Positions 1 to 8,032 of a DNA stretch of 64,000 nt are shown piece by piece. Below the pieces are notes generated by a model, which was not told where the DNA came from, searched no databases, and was given only the letters and a program-made list of their open reading frames with translations. Position 1 is the first letter of the stretch. The number at the start of each line of letters is the position of its first letter. The position numbers and the translations under genes were made by a program. This DNA comes from Pseudoalteromonas caenipelagi (GTDB lineage Bacteria > Pseudomonadota > Gammaproteobacteria > Enterobacterales > Alteromonadaceae): assembly GCF_013140855.1 (NCBI RefSeq), contig NZ_JABBPG010000002.1, forward strand, positions 372,001-436,000, given 5' to 3'.

Positions 1-1
1 T

Positions 2-601
2 GAGCAATTAAGCCGTTTACGTGACACCATCCAATCTTTAACCTACCAGAAAATCCCCATTCGTTATGTTCTTAATACCCATGCACACTCTGATCATACT
101 GGTGGTAACGCATTTTTTGTGCGCCACGGAGCGGTGGTTAATAAACCAAATAATGACATTGTGTTGTATAAAGTGCGTTCTCATAGCTCGGATGACTTTG
201 TTTATTATGTCTCTCAAAGTAATGTTTTGTTTGTAGGCGATGTGTTTGACACTAGCTGGCACCCAACGTTCTATGTCGGGGGAGTTAAAGGCTTTACCAA
301 AGCAATAGACACAATTTTGCATATTGGTAACGAGCAAACCATTATCGTACCAGGCCACGGCCGAATTGCTGACAAAGCGCAGTTAAGAGAGTTTCAAAAA
401 AACACGTTAGCATGGATCGGCAGAGTGGAAGCTTTGCATGCAGCGGGGGCTAGTACGTCTAAAATCGCAACTGATCCGCAAATATTGTCGCTTATTGAAA
501 AATTTAACAACGACAAGCAAAAGCATTTTTTACCTGAAAAAGCGTTTCACCGTTTTATAAAAAGAACGGTTTCAGTAATTAACAATGACAAAAAGTATTA
601 A
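2..601 (+). CDS. MBL-fold metallo-hydrolase (5' end outside window)
   Basis: The gene is open from the left edge, so its start lies outside the window. The visible part carries the metallo-beta-lactamase-fold signature THAHSDHTGGN, the HxHxDH metal site, at visible residues 26-36. It also has a HSSDD histidine near residue 61, VLFVGDVF with the bridging aspartate, and PGHG near the end. The order fits a class-B-like zinc hydrolase; the substrate cannot be told. The oddity is that only about 25 residues separate TGGN from the next metal-binding histidine. I would expect roughly 60 in this family, so a central stretch seems to be missing in frame. Nothing else in the frame is broken. Confidence 0.8.
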   Translation, partial: EQLSRLRDTIQSLTYQKIPIRYVLNTHAHSDHTGGNAFFVRHGAVVNKPNNDIVLYKVRSHSSDDFVYYVSQSNVLFVGDVFDTSWHPTFYVGGVKGFTKAIDTILHIGNEQTIIVPGHGRIADKAQLREFQKNTLAWIGRVEALHAAGASTSKIATDPQILSLIEKFNNDKQKHFLPEKAFHRFIKRTVSVINNDKKY

Positions 602-648
602 GTAGCAATTAGAACCCCTCGATAGGGGTAGCTACCAGCTTGTCGCCA

Positions 649-1302
649 CTACTTAATTGACAAATCGTATTTAAGAATTAATGCGTCGATATAGCGCTCA
701 CGCAGTGAAAGGTTGCGTTCGTGCTTTGCTGGGTGACTAAAAGCACGATTGAGTAGTTTAATCGCTTGCAATAGCGTCGGGCGAAGTTCTTGATTGATAC
801 TGGAAGCTGTTCTCTCGTCAGTTATTTCATCTACTATGGCGCGACCCAATTCAATTTGTACAAGCTCTTCTACCAATCCATTTTGGCTTATAGTACCGTA
901 TTTACTGCATAGAAACTGTTGCCATGCATTTTGCACTTGCTCGCACAAATCGTCGTTGAAGCGATCGTCTTGACAACTAAAGCCTTGTTGCTGGCATTTA
1001 CTCAAACTTTGCATATATTGCTGATAAAATAATTCGTAGGCGTGAGCTGGGTTAGTCACTTTGTGTTTGATTAAATCAAGACCCCATTGAGCGCTGCCTC
1101 TTGGGTAATAATCAGTGAATTCTTCACACTCATAAATACCTAAAAAAGAGCTGCACTTAATTTGGTTTTGAATACTATAACTTGGTTTTGGAAATAAACC
1201 TTGTTGTTGCCAATCAAACAGTTGCTCTGCATCAATTTTCAATGCGTGGCAAAGTTCATCAGTGTGGTAAAAATAAGTATTTAAATAGTTAAGTAAGCTC
1301 AT
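649..1302 (-). CDS. Conserved hypothetical protein, DUF6058-like
   Basis: This 217-residue soluble protein has no signal peptide or membrane segment. It begins with LNYLNTYFYHTDEL and has a Trp/Gln-rich segment (LFDWQQQGLFPKPSY) that resembles the N-terminal helix-turn-helix-like part of DUF6058 proteins of Vibrio and Pseudoalteromonas. That assignment is from memory and tentative. Six cysteines are spread through the middle without an obvious metal-binding spacing. It is transcribed away from the dapA-like gene and converges on the MBL gene. No function can be given. Confidence 0.6.
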   Translation of the reverse strand: MSLLNYLNTYFYHTDELCHALKIDAEQLFDWQQQGLFPKPSYSIQNQIKCSSFLGIYECEEFTDYYPRGSAQWGLDLIKHKVTNPAHAYELFYQQYMQSLSKCQQQGFSCQDDRFNDDLCEQVQNAWQQFLCSKYGTISQNGLVEELVQIELGRAIVDEITDERTASSINQELRPTLLQAIKLLNRAFSHPAKHERNLSLRERYIDALILKYDLSIK

Positions 1303-1533
1303 AGTGGTTACTGGATGAATGTACAGTGTTTTGATTTTGACCCATGTCTAGGTCTTTTTCAAGCAAAAAGATATTTTTATCCTAGTTGAGTCGTCACTTA
1401 CAGCAAACAAAAGGTGATGTGTGATTGAGCGATTTACTTGTTTTTGAAAAAATTTAGTGCTTTGACCCTCGGATAATAAAGTGATTTGTGGTAAAACAGT
1501 GCGCAAACTCGACAACTGCAAAATTAGAGCACT

Positions 1534-2448
1534 ATGCGAACGATTCAAACGATAAAACAAGCGAGCCTAATTACGGCAATCAAAACACCATACAGCATGA
1601 GTGGTGAGATTGATCTAGATACGTATGACGAGCTGATAGAAGCACAGATTGCCGGGGGGGTTGACGGCATTATTGTTGGTGGTACGACAGGCGAAGGCCA
1701 ATTAATGAACTGGGAAGAGCATTTAATGCTGATTGCACACAGTGTTAATAAATTCTCAGATAGAATTTTAATCGTCGGTAATACCGGTAGCAACAATACA
1801 CGTGAAGCAATTAAAGCGACAGAATACGGCTTTGCTTCTGGTATGGATGCTGCCCTGCAGATAAACCCATACTATGGAAGAACCTCTATCGAAGGCGTAA
1901 AAACCCACTTTCAGCATGTGTTAGATATTGGACCTGCTTTTATATACAACGTACCAGGGCGTACAGGGCAGGATTTAACCCCTGAAATTATTGAACCGTT
2001 AGCAAAACACAAAAACTTTATTGGTGTGAAAGAATGTGCTGGCAATGAGCGTATTGCACATTACGAGTCTAAAGGCATTGCGTGCTGGTCTGGTAACGAC
2101 GATGAAGCGCACGATAGCCGTCATCAATGCCAATCGCATGGGGTGATATCAGTGACGTCTAATTTGATTCCTGGTTTATTTCGCAAGTTAATGGACAAAG
2201 AAAATAACGAGTTAGATCAGCGGCTAAAGCCGCTTATGCAATGGTTGTTTTGTGAGCCAAATCCTATAGCAATTAACTCTGCTTTGATTATGACAGGGGC
2301 TGTTAAACCTGTATTTCGCCTACCTTATTTGCCTTTAAATGACGCACAACAACAACAAGGCATAGAGCTTATTAATCAGCTTAATGAAGCTGATGTGGTG
2401 GGAGGCCGAGCTAAACTAATCGATCAAACACTATTAAAGCTTTGTTAG
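1534..2448 (+). CDS. dapA: Dihydrodipicolinate synthase family protein, plant-type DapA
   Basis: The protein is a class I aldolase-fold enzyme of 304 residues. The predicted reaction is condensation of pyruvate with aspartate semialdehyde in the lysine/diaminopimelate pathway. Visible catalytic features are GGTTGEGQ (residues 49-56), NPYYG (111-115), YNVPGRTG (138-145) and the Schiff-base lysine K166 in GVKEC. Several stretches read like plant chloroplast DHDPS rather than typical proteobacterial DapA: VGNTGSNNTREAI, WSGNDDEAHD, WLFCEPNPIAINSAL and VFRLPYLPL. It stands alone and lacks the bamC neighbour usual for dapA in this group, so it may be a second copy. A related aldolase function (for example NAL or HPA aldolase) is less likely given these motifs. 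Confidence 0.82.
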   Translation: MRTIQTIKQASLITAIKTPYSMSGEIDLDTYDELIEAQIAGGVDGIIVGGTTGEGQLMNWEEHLMLIAHSVNKFSDRILIVGNTGSNNTREAIKATEYGFASGMDAALQINPYYGRTSIEGVKTHFQHVLDIGPAFIYNVPGRTGQDLTPEIIEPLAKHKNFIGVKECAGNERIAHYESKGIACWSGNDDEAHDSRHQCQSHGVISVTSNLIPGLFRKLMDKENNELDQRLKPLMQWLFCEPNPIAINSALIMTGAVKPVFRLPYLPLNDAQQQQGIELINQLNEADVVGGRAKLIDQTLLKLC

Positions 2449-2470
2449 GTTTGAACAAATAACGTATAAT
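2442..2470 (+). promoter_or_regulatory. Sigma-70 promoter for rhlE
   Basis: TTGTTA (2442-2447) and a perfect TATAAT (2465-2470) are separated by 17 bases. They lie 36 bases upstream of the rhlE start and overlap the last codons of dapA. The start would give a leader of roughly 28 bases. Confidence 0.6.
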
Positions 2471-2505
2471 CTGCGGCCCTTAAGTATTGGTCGCAGGTTT
2501 TTACC

Positions 2506-3804
2506 ATGAATTTTAAATCTTTTAGCTTTTCACCTTTGCTGTTACAAGCATTAGACGAATTAAATTTCCATACCCTCACACCAATACAGCAAGCCGCTAT
2601 TCCTGTTGTTCGTAAAGGCCACGACGTTTTGGCAACAGCGCAAACTGGTACAGGTAAAACAGCTGCTTTTGCATTACCAATTATTCAAAAACTACTTGAT
2701 GAAGGTGCGTGTGAGCAACCTCGTGCACTGATTGTGGCACCAACACGAGAGCTGGCAGAGCAAATAGCTTCAAACTGTGCGGCATTTTGTCAGCATACAG
2801 ACCTTAAAACGGTTGCTTTGTTTGGTGGTGTAAGTCCTGAAGGACAGGCACAGTTGCTAGCGAAAGGGGCTGATATTGTTGTTGCAACACCTGGACGTTT
2901 ACTTGATCAGATCCGATTAGGTAACTTGAGCCTAGCTAAAGTAACTCACTTAGTGCTTGATGAAGCTGACCGTATGCTCGATATGGGATTTATCACCGAT
3001 ATGCAGCAGGTTATTAATTTAGTTGACGAAAATAGACAATTGTTATTGTTTTCGGCGACTTTCCCGCCTGCCATGAAGCAATTTGCCTCGCAAGTATTAC
3101 GTCACCCTAAGTACGTACAAGTTACGCCTGAAAACACCACGGCAGAAACTGTACGCCACGTGGTTTACCCTGTTGAGCAAAGTCGTAAAAGAGAGCTGTT
3201 ATCAGAACTAATAGGAAAGAAAAACTGGCAGCAGGTACTGGTTTTCGTCAATATGAAAGATGTTGCTGATGAGCTGGTGGAAGAGCTTAACCTAGATGGC
3301 ATTGCTACAATTGTTTGCCATGGTGACAAAAAGCAGGGCGCACGTCGCAGAGCATTAAGAGAGTTTAAAGAAGGTAAATACCGTGTGTTAGTTGCGACAG
3401 AAGTTGCAGCTCGAGGTATAGATATTGAAGGCTTACCGCGTGTTGTAAACTACGACTTACCTTACCTCGCCGAAGATTACGTTCACCGCATAGGTCGCAC
3501 AGGTCGAGCAGGAAACGAAGGTCAAGCGATCTCGTTTGTATCTCGAGAAGAAGAGCAAGTGTTAGTTCACATTGAGCAGCTTATTGAACAGCAAATTAAA
3601 CGATACTACCTGCCAGGCTATGAAGTGAGCAATCGAGACTCACTGATTAGCAAGCTCACCAAAAAGCCTGCGCATCAACGCCGTCAGCCAAGAAGTAACC
3701 GCCCAAGTAACCAAGCGAGTGGTGAAGCAAGAGCTAAAAACCGCTCGCGCATTGCAAATGTGCGTAAACAAATAAAGGGCAAAAAGCTAGGTCTGGATAA
3801 ATAA
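2506..3804 (+). CDS. rhlE: DEAD-box ATP-dependent RNA helicase RhlE
   Basis: All DEAD-box motifs are present in order: the Q motif (FHTLTPIQ), Walker A (AQTGTGKT), PTRELAEQ, TPGRLLD, DEADRMLDMGF, SAT in LLFSATFP, VATEVAARGIDIEG and HRIGRTGRAG. The first ~370 residues are the two RecA domains. The last ~60 are a basic, disordered Arg/Lys/Gln/Asn tail typical of RhlE and useful for RNA binding. Related proteins remodel RNA in ribosome maturation and RNA decay. At 432 residues the length is normal for the family. It has its own promoter and is followed by a weak hairpin. SrmB or DeaD are less likely because the core and tail are short. Confidence 0.92.
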   Translation: MNFKSFSFSPLLLQALDELNFHTLTPIQQAAIPVVRKGHDVLATAQTGTGKTAAFALPIIQKLLDEGACEQPRALIVAPTRELAEQIASNCAAFCQHTDLKTVALFGGVSPEGQAQLLAKGADIVVATPGRLLDQIRLGNLSLAKVTHLVLDEADRMLDMGFITDMQQVINLVDENRQLLLFSATFPPAMKQFASQVLRHPKYVQVTPENTTAETVRHVVYPVEQSRKRELLSELIGKKNWQQVLVFVNMKDVADELVEELNLDGIATIVCHGDKKQGARRRALREFKEGKYRVLVATEVAARGIDIEGLPRVVNYDLPYLAEDYVHRIGRTGRAGNEGQAISFVSREEEQVLVHIEQLIEQQIKRYYLPGYEVSNRDSLISKLTKKPAHQRRQPRSNRPSNQASGEARAKNRSRIANVRKQIKGKKLGLDK

Positions 3805-3823
3805 CTCAGCTTAGATTTAATAG

Positions 3824-3852
3824 AGGCTTGTAGCAGCTGTACATACAAGCCT
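3824..3852 (+). terminator. Possible terminator after rhlE
   Basis: AGGCTTGTA (3824-3832) is the perfect complement of TACAAGCCT (3844-3852) with an 11-base loop. The tail has only short T runs, so termination strength is uncertain. Confidence 0.45.
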
Positions 3853-4338
3853 GTTCAATTCTTATACATAACCCGTTTTCTCAAATGTTTGGGCTATCAT
3901 TAGCCAACAACTGTTCAAACTGCCATTTACCTTTCTAAAATCACACGTATTGTTTTGCTTAATTGTGTACTCAGCTTTTTGTACGGTGTAGTGACGCTCA
4001 TTTTTAACGCATCTCTAAACAAGTTTTCACATCGCTTTCGTTAGTATCATTAGGTAAATACATGAGCACTAAAGTAGCGGTTCAAAGAGCATAGCGCTAA
4101 TATACTTTAGTATGTTTGTAGGTGGAGCATTGATTGCTAGGGATTAAAGGAAATATATCCATGGTTGCGGGAATACTCGAATTATTATGAGTTTAATAAA
4201 CGTTAAATATTTGATTTATAGTTAAACTCAGCTGTAAATTAAAACACTAAACTACGATTAGCCTGTCGTGTTCTCTAAATTACATTGAGTTATTTATCAA
4301 TTTTAAATACTCATTAAATTCACTGCCCAGGAAGTGCT
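3853..4338. other. Intergenic region without a recognisable gene
   Basis: This is nearly 490 bases of AT-rich sequence. No open frame with a plausible ribosome site, RNA gene or repeat was recognised. The only clear element is GGAAG just before the PhzF start, which serves as its ribosome binding site. Confidence 0.5.
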
Positions 4339-5130
4339 ATGAAATTACCAATTTATCAAGTAGATGCATTTGCAAATACCCTTTTTTCAGGCAACCCCGC
4401 AGCGGTGGTGCCTTTAGAGTCATGGTTAGAAGATGGTGTACTACAAAGTATTGCCCTAGAAAACAATCTCTCTGAAACAGCCTTTATAGTCAAAGCGGGT
4501 ATTGGCTATGAGTTACGCTGGTTTACGCCCAAAGACGAAGTCGACTTATGTGGTCATGCAACACTTGCTACGGCGCATGTACTATACGAGCACTTAGGTT
4601 ATGAGGATAGCAGTGTTTCGTTTCAAACTCGAAGTGGCACTTTGGAAGTGAGTAAAACTGCGCAAGGATATAGCATGGACTTTCCAGCGTCTGTGCTGGA
4701 AGAAATCCCCGCACCTTTAGCGCTGGTCGGAGGGCTAAAAAATGTAGAGCCTAAGCAAGTGTTAGCGGCATTCGATTATGTGGTTTTACTTGAAAATGAA
4801 GAACAGGTACGTGAACTTGAGCCTGATCTTAGTGCTTGGCGTAAACTTGATCGTCGAGGTGTAGTGATCACCGCTAAAGGTGACAAGGTCGACTTTGTCA
4901 GCCGCTGTTTTTTTCCAAAGCTTAATGTTGATGAAGACCCTGTAACGGGCTCTGCGCATTGCGAACTTGCCCCCTATTGGGCCAAAAGACTGGATAAAGC
5001 ACATTTGTGTGCGACGCAAATATCGCAGCGAAGCGGCACCATTTTATGTGAGGTAAAAAACGAACGTGTTGTGCTTATCGGGTCGGCCGTGGATTATATG
5101 CAAGGTGAAATAAACTATAAGACCGTTTAG
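4339..5130 (+). CDS. PhzF-family isomerase/epimerase-like protein
   Basis: The family signatures are clear: GNPAAVV at residues 18-24, the ENNLSETAF segment with the catalytic glutamate, DLCGHATLA, and DEDPVTGSAHC in the second half. The fold is two matching lobes related to diaminopimelate epimerase but cofactor-free. PhzF itself isomerises a phenazine precursor. Most bacterial relatives are stand-alone proteins of unknown substrate, and nothing nearby suggests phenazine synthesis. At 263 residues it is slightly shorter than most members (about 260-300). It is monocistronic, with a GGAAG ribosome site seven bases before the ATG. Confidence 0.88.
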   Translation: MKLPIYQVDAFANTLFSGNPAAVVPLESWLEDGVLQSIALENNLSETAFIVKAGIGYELRWFTPKDEVDLCGHATLATAHVLYEHLGYEDSSVSFQTRSGTLEVSKTAQGYSMDFPASVLEEIPAPLALVGGLKNVEPKQVLAAFDYVVLLENEEQVRELEPDLSAWRKLDRRGVVITAKGDKVDFVSRCFFPKLNVDEDPVTGSAHCELAPYWAKRLDKAHLCATQISQRSGTILCEVKNERVVLIGSAVDYMQGEINYKTV

Positions 5131-6256
5131 TAACGGCTGCTGATAAGCGAAAATGACATCACTTTTATGATTATTGAGGTGTGCTGGTGCTTACATGTAC
5201 GCTTTGAATAAAACATTTTATCTTGATGGAGTAGTAACTGATTGTTGCAGAAGACTTCGCTGAGTCTAAAGTTCTGTTGTGATTGAACCTGTCAATTTTC
5301 TTACCAAGAATGAGGCTATTCATCTTCTCTATCATGGTTGTTTGAACTGTTCAAAGAGCAATCAACTGTAAACTTACCGAATGTTTAACTCTTTGTAATA
5401 TAAAGGGTAAAGCGTATCTTTACGCCATGTTGTCACGGTAAGCAAGTGCGGATTCACCATGATGTTCAAGTCTTTTATGTGTTAATTTAATGGTAGTGGT
5501 GTCGGCGAGAGTACTCTGATATAAACCTTATTTCTACGATGCTCGCTTGTTATCAATTTCCCAGTAAAATGCAATTTAACTAGGTGAGGCACTTTCTAAA
5601 ATCGTACCCCAATCAGTCCTAAAGTTATTCGGGCCAAACTCAGTGCCGTGATTGCCTGCAAATTTACCTATGCATATCTTGTTAAGCTTTCTCTGTGACC
5701 AAGTGTATACTTTGGCCACTAATTATTAAACCCTGCTACAAATGCATTAAATGTTTCTTCTACCATTTAATCACTTTCCATGACTCCCATCAGCTACTAA
5801 TCATACGCTGGTATTGTTAAGCCTTTAATGAATTTAATGGAAAAATTATCCTGATTCATTGTTGATTTGGATAAATAAAGGAACATTAATGTTATGGATA
5901 AGATGAAGAAAGAATACAAATCGGGCCAATGATGCAATTAAAGTTGTACCCATATTACTTTAAAATTAAAGTGTTATCACATTTTAACTAATGCAGTTAT
6001 GGCAAAGAAAAAACGCAAAATTAACTTTGTTGCAACAATGTGTCAGGCGGAAAAGGTGGGTGTCTACTCAGGCTCTTCATATTCTATTGCTTTAAATTTC
6101 ATTTATTTCAATAGTTTGAATTTATTAATAATTTTCATTTCAGTGCCTGTTTAAGGTTGTTTCTCTGGTTGAACCTCAATTTTGAAAATATATAGTTAAT
6201 AATATGTTCGTGCATGCATATTTAATGTCTCAACAATATAACAATTAGGAAATGAA
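5131..6256. other. Long gene-poor gap
   Basis: There is no open reading frame longer than about 40 codons with a believable start on either strand. No tRNA or terminal repeats were recognised, and no transposase motif could be read in fragments of either strand. Base composition is low in GC. It could be a decayed gene or a long regulatory leader for the secreted protein that follows. The last 15 bases contain the ribosome site TTAGGA of that gene. Confidence 0.4.
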
Positions 6257-7384
6257 ATGATTAATAATTTGAAAGGATGTGCCTTAGCGATCGGATTGCT
6301 GTGTACTGGAATTGCACCTATAATTGCAACAGCAGCGGTATCACATTCAACAATTCAAACGTCTGAGATCCGTGAGCAGTTAAATGACTACTTCGCTGAT
6401 ACAGTTTATGCTGCTTCTCAGATGCAAAATAGTGAAAGCATTCTTGCACAGCTAGAACAAGCTCAGGCGCAAGTCGCAACAATGACAGAGCTAGAGCTCA
6501 AAGAAACCTATGCACAAATGCAAGCCAATGCTGATCTTTGGTCTCTGCCAGACTACCTTTTGAAAGTAGCCGAACTACAAAGAAAAATTGAAAACTACAA
6601 AAGTAGCTACAACACGGCAAATACGTTTGACGCCAATATTATGAACAGTTTGGGCACAGACTCCGATAGCGCAGAGATTTATGAACAATATGATGATTCG
6701 ATCCATTGTGTAGATTTCTTAAACTTCATTGACGGTGTACCGTTTGCTATTTTTACGCTATACCAAGAAGTAAGTGCTGGCCTTGCAAGTATCGCCGCCG
6801 ATGGTATCGCCAATATTCTTAGTCCAAGTATCGTTACAGTCGCTGCTGGTAATGGTGGTGGTGTGCCAAACCCTGTTAAAGCAACGGCCGTAGCAGGAGC
6901 GCAAGCGTTAAAAGTTTATTGGCAGGCGATTAAATGGTATCGCCAAACTGTTGCCGAGTGTAAGGGGAAACTACATAGAAAGTACCTTTACGAAGTTGTT
7001 GGCTTGCAACAAGCTGATCATACTCCTAAAAAAGAAGTTCAGCTCAGTACCGAGTATGTTGATAGAGAAATCAAAGGAAAAGTACATGACTACTATTTTA
7101 TTGTACACGCGAAATTAGACGGCAAACCGGTCGATGTGCGCTTTGTATCTGCTAAATTAAGCGATGAAACAGTTCCTGTTACATTTGTAGAAAACGCGGA
7201 TAGACGAACGGTAACCTTACGTAATATTGGCGCTGGATTATATGAACTTAAACTATCATACAATGACCCTGATATTACACACCCTCGTAAGATGCAGTTA
7301 GTTGTAGAGCATATCCGCGATTCAGCAAAGTATGGTCAAACAGTTACACATACAGGTGTTTCTTTCAGTGATGTGATGAACTAA
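6257..7384 (+). CDS. Secreted hypothetical protein with N-terminal coiled coil
   Basis: The 375-residue product starts with a typical signal peptide: a hydrophobic core in residues 6-25 ending at ATA-A. Residues 34-115 are rich in Gln, Glu, Ala and Leu and look like an alpha-helical coiled coil. A glycine- and alanine-rich hydrophobic stretch lies around residues 170-220 (GLASIAADGIANIL, VAAGNGGGVPNP). Two cysteines (CVDF, ECKG) could form a disulfide. The last ~110 residues look beta-rich, in the manner of an Ig-like or FixG-type domain. I do not recognise the family. It has its own ribosome site and a strong terminator, and sits alone after the 1.1-kb gap. Confidence 0.6.
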   Translation: MINNLKGCALAIGLLCTGIAPIIATAAVSHSTIQTSEIREQLNDYFADTVYAASQMQNSESILAQLEQAQAQVATMTELELKETYAQMQANADLWSLPDYLLKVAELQRKIENYKSSYNTANTFDANIMNSLGTDSDSAEIYEQYDDSIHCVDFLNFIDGVPFAIFTLYQEVSAGLASIAADGIANILSPSIVTVAAGNGGGVPNPVKATAVAGAQALKVYWQAIKWYRQTVAECKGKLHRKYLYEVVGLQQADHTPKKEVQLSTEYVDREIKGKVHDYYFIVHAKLDGKPVDVRFVSAKLSDETVPVTFVENADRRTVTLRNIGAGLYELKLSYNDPDITHPRKMQLVVEHIRDSAKYGQTVTHTGVSFSDVMN

Positions 7385-7458
7385 CATTTTGCCAAGAGTT
7401 TGAGATAGAAATTTACGAACGCTTTATCAATAAGTAGTTTGTAGAAAAAGCGGTATCT

Positions 7459-7497
7459 CCGCCATCAGCGCAAAGCTTGTGGCGGTTATTTATTTTT
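7459..7497 (+). terminator. Rho-independent terminator
   Basis: CCGCCA (7459-7464) pairs with TGGCGG (7480-7485), with an inner AGC/GCT pairing. The stem is followed by a T-rich tail, TTATTTATTTTT. It ends the transcript of the secreted hypothetical protein. Confidence 0.75.
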
Positions 7498-7971
7498 AGA
7501 GTCAGCTAATCAGAGAGTTATAATCCACATACTGGCGAAATTGCATTACCAAAAAGGTCAATTACTACCTTTCGATTAAAGATTTTTGCAGGCAAACCGT
7601 TATCAAAAACAACATAGCAAACTTTAAAAAACAGTAATTATGTGAAGTGCCTTCATGAACGACAGATGCAAGAATATAACTTGTAACATGTGCTTTTTCG
7701 CTATTATTTAAGTTAGCAAGAGTCCAACTTTTGAAAACAGCCTTAATTGTACTGGTCAACCCCACCCGGACTCTTTTCTTAAAGAGTTTTCATACTCAAC
7801 TGATGACTGAACGTTATTAGCTGTGTGTAGACTTTGCAGATTGTAATTTTTCATATGCTCACGAGTTGGTTGAGCTACATTTAACATTATTAAAGTGTGC
7901 GACTCAATTTAACCAGTTTAGTAATCTCGGTAAATGTTATGAAAGATGGTAATCGTCTGGTGAGATAAAAT
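7498..7971. other. Intergenic region, no gene called
   Basis: Only a 66-codon minus-strand frame is open here (7565-7765). It has no convincing ribosome site or recognisable motif, and I do not call it. The 12-mer AACCAGTTTAGT at 7911-7922 recurs at 10831-10842, so the two copies flank the nuclease gene. Confidence 0.4.
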
Positions 7972-8006
7972 AACCGCCCCTAGTATACGAAATACTATGG
8001 ACGGCT
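7972..8006 (-). terminator. Terminator of the extracellular nuclease gene
   Basis: Read on the minus strand, GCCGTCCATAGTAT folds back on ATACTAGGGGCGG with G-U pairs and a short loop. A TTATTTTA tail follows. It lies 26 bases after the nuclease stop codon. Confidence 0.65.
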
Positions 8007-8032
8007 ATCGATTACTAAGGGGGTTTGGTAAG

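Noticed and set aside
1348..1560. 70-codon minus-strand frame between the hypothetical gene and dapA
   Set aside because: It overlaps the start of dapA, has no ribosome site and no recognisable motif. The interval is better explained as divergent promoters.
5131..6256. Decayed insertion sequence in the long gap
   Set aside because: Fragments of both strands were read for transposase motifs, terminal inverted repeats and target duplications. None was convincing, so I only report the gap.
7565..7765. 66-codon minus-strand frame
   Set aside because: It has no ribosome site and an unlikely composition; it is probably chance.
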